Positions 28,973-34,962 of a DNA stretch of 34,962 nucleotides are shown one piece after another. The stretch covers positions 1-34,962 of the forward strand of contig JAURNY010000023.1 of the NCBI GenBank assembly GCA_030829955.1, read 5' to 3'. The DNA is from Gammaproteobacteria bacterium. Its GTDB lineage: Bacteria; Pseudomonadota; Gammaproteobacteria; Eutrophobiales; Eutrophobiaceae. Position numbers and translations under genes: made by a program. The notes below the pieces were generated by a model. It did not search any database. It was not told where the DNA came from and saw only the letters and a list, made by a program, of their open reading frames with translations. Position 1 is the first letter of the stretch. Every line of letters starts with the position of its first letter.

Positions 28973-30715
28973 ATGAAATTACTTTCGTACAGTCGTGATG
29001 CTGCTGTGATTGCATTAGCTGCATCACTAACAGCTCTGCCAGCTACTTCGGCATTTGCTGTTTCTGACAGTGACATTTTAAATGATGCTGAAACTACTAA
29101 TGATGTTGTTAGTTATGGTATGGGTCCACAAGGTCAGCGTTACAGCACCTTGACTCAAATCAATGACAAAAACGTTAACAAATTAGTCCCTGCTTGGACT
29201 TACTCTTTTGGCGGTGAAAAACAACGTGGTCAGGAATCTCAACCACTAGTTTCTAATGGCAAGATTTTTGTAACGGGTTCTTACTCTCGTGCATTCGCAT
29301 TGAATTCACAAACCGGTGAAGAAATCTGGCAATATGACCACCGTTTACCAGAAGGTATTTTGCCTTGCTGTGACGTAATCAACCGTGGTGGTGCACTATA
29401 TGACAACCTGTTCATCTTCGGTACCCTTGATGCGCAAATCGTTGCATTAGATCAAGAAACTGGAGATGTTGTCTGGAAAGAAAAGATCGATGAATTTAAA
29501 GATGGCTATTCTAACTCTGCTGCTCCACTTATCGTGAAAGGTAAAGTGATTACCGGCGTATCAGGTGGTGAGTTCGGTATTATTGGTCGTCTAGAAGCTC
29601 GTGATGCTAAAACCGGTAAAATGGTTTGGGTTCGTCCTACTGTTGAAGGTCACATGGGTACCTTAAATGGTAAAGATAACGGCATTTCTGGTAAAACCAA
29701 TGCATCTTGGCCTGGCGACCTTTGGAAAACCGGCGGCGCTGCTACTTGGAATGGCGCTACTTATGATCCTGAAGTTGACCTGATATTTGTTGGTACAGGT
29801 AACCCTGCTCCTTGGAACGCGCACATGCGCCCAGGTGATAACTTATATTCAACTTCTACCGTTGCTATCGATCCTGATACCGGCAAAATTGCGTGGCACT
29901 ATCAATTTACGCCAAATGATGGTTGGGATTATGATGGTGTTAACGAAACTGTATCTTTCAACAATGGCGGCAAAAAACTTGCTGGTCATGCTGACCGTAA
30001 TGGTTTCTTCTACGTCCTTGATCGTACCAATGGTAAATTGGTTAACGCTTTTCCTTTCGTAAACCAAATTGACTGGGCGAAAGGCGTTGATTTGAAAACT
30101 GGCCGTCCTATCGAAACAGGTGTTCGTCCTGGCGATCCATCTGCATCAACCGATGGTAAAAAAGGTAAACAAATCTTTGTTGCGCCTTCATTCCTTGGTG
30201 GTAAAAACTGGATGCCTATGGCATATAGCCAAGCTACCGGCCTGTTCTATGTTCCTTCAAACGAATGGGGTATGGATCTTTGGAATGAGCCAGTTACCTA
30301 CAAAAAAGGTGCGGCTTACTTAGGTGCTGGTTTTACCATTAAGCCTTTGAATGATGATTACATCGGTGCCCTACGCGCATATGATCCAATTACTGGTAAA
30401 CGAGTCTGGGAAGTTAAAAACAAAGCTCCTCTTTGGGGTGGTGTTTTAGCAACCGCGGGTAATGTCGTATTTACCGGTACTCCTGAAGGCTTTTTAAAAG
30501 CTTTCAATGCTAAAACTGGTGAAGAACTTTGGAAGTTCCAAACCGGTTCTGGCGTTGTTGGTAGCCCAATTACCTGGACTGAAGGTGGCGAACAATATAT
30601 CGCTGTCCCATCAGGTTGGGGTGGTGCTGTTCCACTGTGGGGTGGTGATGTTGCGAAAGCAGTTAAATCACTCAATCAGGGTGGCAGCCTTTGGGCATTC
30701 AAACTCTCTAAATAA
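28973..30715 (+). CDS. Lanthanide-type PQQ-dependent alcohol dehydrogenase (methanol/ethanol family)
   Basis: Periplasmic quinoprotein that oxidises alcohols and passes electrons to a cytochrome c. The 580-residue precursor has a Sec signal ending at AFA (29). It is an eight-bladed propeller with repeated W-motifs such as [16 protein letters not shown] and KIAWHYQF. Active-site residues: the vicinal disulfide C132-C133, metal ligands E200 (SGGEFG) and N277 (GTGNPAPWN), and catalytic D319 in WDYDGVN. The second Asp, D321, is the extra ligand that marks lanthanide enzymes; calcium-type MxaF has Ala and calcium-type ethanol enzymes have Ser there. Overall motifs ([25 protein letters not shown]) resemble the ExaF/PedH ethanol-type branch more than XoxF, so short-chain alcohols or aldehydes are the likely substrates. 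No PQQ synthesis genes are in the window. Confidence 0.9.
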   Translation: MKLLSYSRDAAVIALAASLTALPATSAFAVSDSDILNDAETTNDVVSYGMGPQGQRYSTLTQINDKNVNKLVPAWTYSFGGEKQRGQESQPLVSNGKIFVTGSYSRAFALNSQTGEEIWQYDHRLPEGILPCCDVINRGGALYDNLFIFGTLDAQIVALDQETGDVVWKEKIDEFKDGYSNSAAPLIVKGKVITGVSGGEFGIIGRLEARDAKTGKMVWVRPTVEGHMGTLNGKDNGISGKTNASWPGDLWKTGGAATWNGATYDPEVDLIFVGTGNPAPWNAHMRPGDNLYSTSTVAIDPDTGKIAWHYQFTPNDGWDYDGVNETVSFNNGGKKLAGHADRNGFFYVLDRTNGKLVNAFPFVNQIDWAKGVDLKTGRPIETGVRPGDPSASTDGKKGKQIFVAPSFLGGKNWMPMAYSQATGLFYVPSNEWGMDLWNEPVTYKKGAAYLGAGFTIKPLNDDYIGALRAYDPITGKRVWEVKNKAPLWGGVLATAGNVVFTGTPEGFLKAFNAKTGEELWKFQTGSGVVGSPITWTEGGEQYIAVPSGWGGAVPLWGGDVAKAVKSLNQGGSLWAFKLSK

Positions 30716-30738
30716 CTGTTGTATTAGTTAAAAAAATT

Positions 30739-30772
30739 AAGGCCGGAAGAAACTTTCCGGCCTTCTTTTTTT
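30739..30772 (+). terminator. Strong terminator after the PQQ dehydrogenase
   Basis: AAGGCCGGAA (30739-30748) pairs with TTCCGGCCTT (30755-30764) around a 6-base loop and is followed by TCT and a run of seven T residues. It separates the dehydrogenase from the downstream accessory genes, which therefore get less transcript or have a promoter of their own. Confidence 0.92.
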
Positions 30773-30862
30773 CTAATTTCTTATCGCGCCAATTATGTTC
30801 TCCAGTAGAAACACATCTCTATACCAAGCTAACTCTGTTTTCAGACGCGGTAAGAGGCTTTT

Positions 30863-31321
30863 ATGTTTAAGTTTAGGAATTTTATAATGAATAATTTTGT
30901 TAAATATTTTTTTGCATCATTGTTAATTAATTTATTTTCATCTTTGGCTGTTGCTCATGGTGATGTTCAACCACAGCCAGTTGATACTACTGGTTTGGAA
31001 GATTTGGGTGATGATTGGCTAGCACGTAACCCATACAGCGGAAATGAAACTGCAATAAAAATAGGTTCCTCTGCGTATAATCAAAATTGTGCACGTTGTC
31101 ATGGTCTGGGTGGTATTTCAGGTGGTATTGCACCTGACTTGAGATATCTTGAACATACTGCTGATGGTGACGAATGGTATGTATATCGTGTTAGAAATGG
31201 TGCGGTTAGGAATGGCGTGACCTACATGCCTCATTTTGCAGAATCTGATGGCGGTCCGCTTAGTCAGGAAGCTTTGTGGGCAATTCGCGCATGGTTAGAA
31301 ACGGTAGATACAGAGGAATAA
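30863..31321 (+). CDS. Cytochrome c-550, PedF type
   Basis: Periplasmic single-haem cytochrome, the likely electron acceptor of the adjacent quinoprotein. The 152-residue precursor has a signal sequence ending near residue 31 (SLAVA), so the mature protein begins HGDVQPQPVDTTGLE, a stretch typical of PedF. The haem site is CARCH at 76-80 and the probable axial methionine is M122 in TYMPHF. The C-terminal helix LSQEALWAIRAWLE is as in the family. ATG 30863 is supported by a TAAGAGG ribosome site; ATG 30887 is an alternative. Confidence 0.9.
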   Translation: MFKFRNFIMNNFVKYFFASLLINLFSSLAVAHGDVQPQPVDTTGLEDLGDDWLARNPYSGNETAIKIGSSAYNQNCARCHGLGGISGGIAPDLRYLEHTADGDEWYVYRVRNGAVRNGVTYMPHFAESDGGPLSQEALWAIRAWLETVDTEE

Positions 31322-31340
31322 TTAATAAAGGAGTTTATCT

Positions 31341-32222
31341 GTGATTAGTTTGCGCTATGTAATGTTAGTTATTTTAATTTTTGTTAATACATTAGTTAAT
31401 GCTTCAACTTTAGAAGAGGTACTTGAAAAAAAATACATACAGTTTGCATTTTATGAAAATTTTCCGCCATTCTCTTATGAAGATGAATCAGGAAAAATAG
31501 TAGGTATTGATGTTGATATAGCTCAACTTGTCGCAGACAAATTAGAAGTTAAATTAGGTAAGCGATTACTTGCCGCAGATGAATCAGTCGATGATGATTT
31601 AAGAAATGGTGTCTGGAAAGGCCACTTTACTGCTGGTGGTCCTTCAGACGTTATGATGCATATTCCATATGATCCAGCTTTTGCCAGAGCCAATGATAAG
31701 GTTGCATTTTTACAGCCTTATTTCAAAGAGTTAATTGCGTTCGCTGTAAATACATATAGGATAAAAAACTCGTCCTCATTAGAAGCATTTTTTAATGATC
31801 CTATAGGTGTCGAAACAGCAACGCTTGCCGATGCCTATTTACTTGGAGCACATGGTGGCAAACTTAGAGATAACGTAAAACATTATGTAAACATCGCTGA
31901 AGCTGTAAAAGCGATGGTTGATAATGAAGTTTATGCAGTAATGGCAACCAGAAGTGAAATAGAATTTAATCTTAAAAAATACGATCAGGATTTTTTGGTT
32001 ACCAAGTTACCTACACCGGGATTAACACTTGACGGATGGACATTATGCGCTGCAGTTAAAGCTGATAATGTTAAGTTGGCGAAACGTTTAAATGAAATAT
32101 TTAGTGAATTAAAAGCATCTGGTGATATTGAACGTGTTTTTAAATCATATGGTTTGAATTTTAAAGAAGCATCAGAAAAAGAAATTATCACTCCATATAA
32201 TGCTCAATATGCTATTGAATGA
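31341..32222 (+). CDS. Quinoprotein dehydrogenase-associated solute-binding protein (MoxJ/XoxJ-like)
   Basis: A 293-residue exported protein with the fold of family-3 ABC solute-binding proteins. It has a signal peptide (MLVILIFVNTLVNA, cleavage near 22) and begins with IQFAFYENFPPFSYEDESG and GIDVDIAQLVADKL. The segment GGPSDVMMHIPYDPAF is characteristic of the subgroup found beside PQQ dehydrogenases. No permease or ATPase gene is nearby, so import is unlikely. XoxJ and MxaJ are thought to act on dehydrogenase maturation or activation, and a similar role is inferred. The GTG start has an AAGGAG ribosome site and lies 19 bases after the cytochrome gene. Confidence 0.88.
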   Translation: MISLRYVMLVILIFVNTLVNASTLEEVLEKKYIQFAFYENFPPFSYEDESGKIVGIDVDIAQLVADKLEVKLGKRLLAADESVDDDLRNGVWKGHFTAGGPSDVMMHIPYDPAFARANDKVAFLQPYFKELIAFAVNTYRIKNSSSLEAFFNDPIGVETATLADAYLLGAHGGKLRDNVKHYVNIAEAVKAMVDNEVYAVMATRSEIEFNLKKYDQDFLVTKLPTPGLTLDGWTLCAAVKADNVKLAKRLNEIFSELKASGDIERVFKSYGLNFKEASEKEIITPYNAQYAIE

Positions 32223-32308
32223 ATTCATTATAATTTTTATTAGAATTTTTATTCTTGTTTAATGATTTTGTTATTGCGGCAGAACCTATGAATAATTTGT
32301 TTCCATAA

Positions 32309-33088
32309 TTGATTATTAAAATAATTATGTACTTTAATACTTTTTTTCTTTTTCTATTAGTCTCAATATCTTCTGTAACGTTTGCTGTAGATAAGCAAAC
32401 TGATCCACTGGAATCTCCAAGTTGGGATGTTATGCATTCATTAATTCTTAACGAGGAAGCTTATTTATTTGATAACAGAGTTATAGTCACTGTTCCGGCA
32501 TTTGCAGAAGATGCCTTAAATGTACCTATTTCTGTAAACGTAAAAGATATTAAAGATATAGAAAACATGGTTGTTTTTGCAGATTTAAACCCTATTCAAC
32601 AAGTGCTTAACTATGAGCCTGTCAATGCACAACCAGTGATATCGTTTCGTTTAAAGGTAGAACAATCCACACCAGTGAGAGCAGCAGTAAAAACCAAAGA
32701 TGGTATATGGCATGTTGGCGGTGTTTGGTTGGAAGCTGCTGGAGGTGGGTGTACTGTTTCCAGTAATGGCATGGCCTCCGGCACGTGGCCAACAACATTG
32801 ATGAACGTGTCTTCACGAGTATGGTTTAAAGAAAATATTGATCGTTTTCGTTTTCGTGTAATGCATCCAATGGATACTGGTCTAGCTGATGGCGTACCGG
32901 AATTCTATTTGCAAAATATCAATATTACTGATCAAGCTGGCGTGGTAGTAGCAAAAATCAAAACCTATCAGCCATTAAGTGAGAATCCTGTATTTACAAT
33001 AGATGTAAACAAGGAATTAGAATTACCACTTTTTCTACAAGGCGTAGACAATAATGGTAATCGACTCAAAGCAGAGCTGAAACCTTGA
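32309..33088 (+). CDS. Quinoprotein dehydrogenase-associated SoxYZ-like carrier protein
   Basis: An exported fusion of a SoxY-like and a SoxZ-like domain. The N-terminal signal ends near SSVTFA. The SoxY-like part carries the conserved cysteine in EAAGGGCTVSS (Cys148 counted from TTG 32309), equivalent to the SoxY swinging-arm cysteine. The SoxZ-like half follows, with RFRFRVMHPMDTGLADGVPE and FYLQNINI. In sulfur oxidation SoxYZ carries substrates as thioadducts; here the partner would be the quinoprotein system, and the cargo is not known. TTG 32309 gives a signal with a lysine; ATG 32327 is an alternative start giving 253 residues. Neither has a good ribosome site. It overlaps the next gene by four bases. 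Confidence 0.85.
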   Translation: MIIKIIMYFNTFFLFLLVSISSVTFAVDKQTDPLESPSWDVMHSLILNEEAYLFDNRVIVTVPAFAEDALNVPISVNVKDIKDIENMVVFADLNPIQQVLNYEPVNAQPVISFRLKVEQSTPVRAAVKTKDGIWHVGGVWLEAAGGGCTVSSNGMASGTWPTTLMNVSSRVWFKENIDRFRFRVMHPMDTGLADGVPEFYLQNINITDQAGVVVAKIKTYQPLSENPVFTIDVNKELELPLFLQGVDNNGNRLKAELKP

Positions 33089-34020
33089 TAAAAATTTTCA
33101 CGACTATTTTTTTGTTAATAATTGGTTCGACTGGTTTTGCAATAGCAGATACTGACTATCAACTTCATGCAGAATTAATTGCTAAAAACACCTATGTGTT
33201 TATTGGCAAAAAGGAAGATTTTAGTATGGTAAATGGTGGGAATATTCTTAATACTGCATTTATTGTCACTAATGAAGGAGTTGTATTAATTGATAGCGGG
33301 CCTTCTTATCAATATGCATTACAAGCAAAAGCAGCTATCAATGAAATAACCGATAAACCTGTTATTAAAATATTTATAACGCATTCTCATCCTGATCATT
33401 TTCTAGGTAATCAGGTTTTTCCTGATGCCAGCATTTATGCTCTACCAACAACGATTAGAGAATTAAAAACAAATGCAGAAAGTTTTCTCGATAATGTTTA
33501 TCGTTTAGCTGATTACTGGATGGCTGGTACTGAAGTTAGTATCAATTCAATACTACCATTAAATAGTACGTCAGAATTAATTGGTGAACATTCCTTACGT
33601 TATCTATTTTTGAAAGGGCATACTGCTGCAGATTTGGCCATTCTCGATGAAACAACAGGGGTGCTGTTTACAGGTGATCTTGTATTTCATAACCGAGCAG
33701 CAACAACGCCTCATGCAAATATAGAAGCATGGCTTCTCTCTCTTGATAAATTGGAACAGATTCGATTCAACTTATTAGTACCTGGACATGGCGAAGTTAC
33801 CGGTAATATATCGCCGATTAAACAAACCAGAGAATATTTAACCTGGTTAGATGTAACAATAAAGAGGTCAGTTATGGATGGATTATCCATGAATGAGGTA
33901 ATCAATTTACCAGTTCCTGAACAGTTTCAAAATCTTGCAGTACTAAAATCTGAATTTATGCGTTCAGTAATCCATCGTTATCCCATCTACGAAAAAACAT
34001 TATTTGAACAAATAGAATAG
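33085..34020 (+). CDS. Quinoprotein relay system zinc metallohydrolase (metallo-beta-lactamase fold)
   Basis: A 311-residue exported hydrolase with a signal peptide (IFLLIIGSTGFAIA, cleavage near 21). The zinc motif THSHPDHFLGN supplies H100, H102, D104 and H105. H179 (KGHTAADL), D198 (FTGDLVF) and H235 (PGHGEV) complete a two-zinc site. It belongs to the SoxH-like metallohydrolases that co-occur with SoxYZ-like carriers and PQQ dehydrogenases; the reaction is unproven, perhaps release of a thioester-bound intermediate. TTG 33085 overlaps the preceding TGA as TTGA, so the two are translationally coupled. No terminator is obvious after it. Confidence 0.88.
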   Translation: MIKIFTTIFLLIIGSTGFAIADTDYQLHAELIAKNTYVFIGKKEDFSMVNGGNILNTAFIVTNEGVVLIDSGPSYQYALQAKAAINEITDKPVIKIFITHSHPDHFLGNQVFPDASIYALPTTIRELKTNAESFLDNVYRLADYWMAGTEVSINSILPLNSTSELIGEHSLRYLFLKGHTAADLAILDETTGVLFTGDLVFHNRAATTPHANIEAWLLSLDKLEQIRFNLLVPGHGEVTGNISPIKQTREYLTWLDVTIKRSVMDGLSMNEVINLPVPEQFQNLAVLKSEFMRSVIHRYPIYEKTLFEQIE

Positions 34021-34180
34021 TTTAATCTTATTATTATCTGTAGAACCATAAGATTTGCTTATGAATAATTCTGACGATGAAAAATTAGTGTGAGTCGTTG
34101 AGCGTTATCTAAAAGAAATCTTACTTCGATAACGGGCTTTTGACGGCAAGTAGAGGGTAGGACGGCTATAATAGATACTA

Positions 34181-34293
34181 GTGCATGGAGATGAGAAAGT
34201 ATTGACTTCACTCTTGCAAGCTGATGCAGATGTGCACTTGAAGGAAAAAAACAATAAAAATCTATCGAATTTGCGAGAGAATATGGCTTTTAG
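34181..34293 (+). pseudogene. Decayed ankyrin-repeat fragment
   Basis: From GTG 34181 the frame reads HGDEKVLTSLLQADADVHLK and then EKNNK. The +1 frame continues SIEFAREYGF and stops at TAG 34291-34293. Together this is one ankyrin repeat and the start of the next (consensus GHxEVVxxLLxAGADVNxKDKxGKTALxxAxxxG), broken by a frameshift near 34256. A TATAAT at 34167-34172 lies just upstream. The remaining sequence 34021-34180 and 34294-34420 shows no gene; CGTTATC/GATAACG arms at 34103 and 34128 form a weak inverted repeat. Confidence 0.5.
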
Positions 34294-34425
34294 AATAGCG
34301 AACGCATACTGGTAAATGTTTTGAGTAAAAATAATTTAACAAGCAATAAAAAAAACCGAGAGTAATGTATTTATAATTAATAAAATCAAATACATATACT
34401 AATGTAAAAAAAGTGTAAAGTTTTG

Positions 34426-34453
34426 TTGACCACTACTTTTCGATCTGTATAAT
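34426..34453 (+). promoter_or_regulatory. rRNA operon promoter
   Basis: TTGACC (34426-34431) and a consensus TATAAT (34448-34453) are 16 bases apart, with a GC-rich GCCGC discriminator just after. The A/T-rich tract before the -35 (AAAAAAAGTGTAAAG) would serve as an UP element. Confidence 0.85.
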
Positions 34454-34482
34454 GCCGCTTCCCGGTTGGGGCATACCAACCC

Positions 34483-34495
34483 TGTTCTTTAACAA
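34483..34495 (+). promoter_or_regulatory. boxA antitermination site of the rRNA leader
   Basis: TGTTCTTTAACAA matches the rrn boxA consensus TGCTCTTTAACA, which loads the Nus antitermination factors. GTGTGGGCGCTT follows at about 34514, as in other gammaproteobacterial 16S leaders. A small hairpin, GCTGC-CATAA-GCAGC (34626-34640), lies just before the 16S start. Confidence 0.85.
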
Positions 34496-34650
34496 TTTCT
34501 GATCAAGTAATTTGTGTGGGCGCTTACGTTATAGGCTTGATTCACCAAAAAATTTCGGTGAAAGCTTTAATGTAACGTCTAACAACGTCAATACTATTAA
34601 GCAAGTATTCATCGAGCCAAGATTTGCTGCCATAAGCAGCTAACATGATT

Positions 34651-34962
34651 AAACTGAAGAGTTTGATCCTGGCTCAGATTGAACGCTGGCGGCATGCCTA
34701 ACACATGCAAGTCGAACGGTAACGAAAGAGAGCTTGCTCTCTTGGCGACGAGTGGCGGACGGGTGAGTAATGCTTAGGAATCTGCCCAGTAGCGGGGGAT
34801 AGCTCGGGGAAACTCGAATTAATACCGCATAAGCCCTAAGGGGGAAAGCAGGGGATCTTCGGACCTTGCGCTATTGGATGAGCCCAAGTCAGATTAGCTA
34901 GTTGGTGAGGTAATGGCTCACCAAGGCGACGATCTGTAGCTGGTCTGAGAGGATGATCAGCC
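34651..34962 (+). rRNA. rrs: 16S ribosomal RNA, 5' part (runs off the window)
   Basis: The mature 5' end aligns with E. coli AAATTGAAGAGTTTGATC at 34651. The universal primer-site sequence AGAGTTTGATCCTGGCTCAG at about 34658 and GAACGCTGGCGGC follow directly. About 312 bases are present, up to GAGAGGATGATCAGCC at the window end. Helices typical of Gammaproteobacteria (GGGGGAAAGCAGGGGATCTTCGGACC in two parts) are visible. The genus cannot be fixed from this part without a database. Confidence 0.98.

Noticed and set aside
34103-34134. CGTTATC ... GATAACG inverted repeat considered as an integron attC site or terminator
   Set aside because: The arms do not fit the attC core pattern, no integrase or cassette is present, and the 18-base loop with only four T residues after GGGC is a poor terminator.

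Overview
The window is a piece of a gammaproteobacterial chromosome with fairly low GC. The evidence is the start of a 16S rRNA gene at the right end, a run mnmG-rsmG-parA-parB-atpIBEFHAGDC-glmU, and an argC-bactofilin-erpA-anmK-M23 peptidase-tyrS block. In Pseudomonas the latter block lies next to an rRNA operon. I cannot name the genus. A lanthanide-type PQQ alcohol dehydrogenase set suggests an organism that oxidises methanol, ethanol or other small alcohols in the periplasm.

Layout. 1-729: the tail of an upstream gene, a strong terminator, and about 650 bases without an intact gene that hold a decayed thioredoxin-like gene on the minus strand. 730-2195: gamma-class carbonic anhydrase and spermidine synthase. 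2242-6545: tRNA and 16S rRNA modification genes (mnmG, rsmG) and the chromosome-partitioning pair parA/parB, with a perfect DnaA box just before parA. 6559-13773: the complete F-type ATP synthase operon from promoter to terminator, followed by glmU, a nitrilase-superfamily gene, an RraA-like gene and an unknown membrane protein.

17235-20093, minus strand: a tightly packed thiD-thiE-hemL operon (thiamine and haem precursors) ending in a tiny DUF3012 lipoprotein. Then come a rubredoxin (+) and a minus-strand operon DUF4126-TlpA thioredoxin-hemJ. 22019-28683: argC with a promoter-terminator leader in front of it, a coiled-coil membrane protein, bactofilin, erpA, anmK and an M23 peptidase (both minus), and tyrS.

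28973-34020 is the most specialised part: a PQQ alcohol dehydrogenase with the extra Asp that marks lanthanide enzymes, its own strong terminator, a PedF-type cytochrome c, an orphan solute-binding protein, a fused SoxYZ-like carrier, and an exported metallo-beta-lactamase-fold hydrolase. The dehydrogenase would pass electrons to the cytochrome; the last three genes are a conserved but mechanistically unexplained accessory set. The cluster sits between tyrS and the rRNA operon, as an insertion into otherwise conserved gene order. A decayed ankyrin-repeat fragment and a textbook rRNA promoter with boxA precede the 16S gene, which runs off the window.
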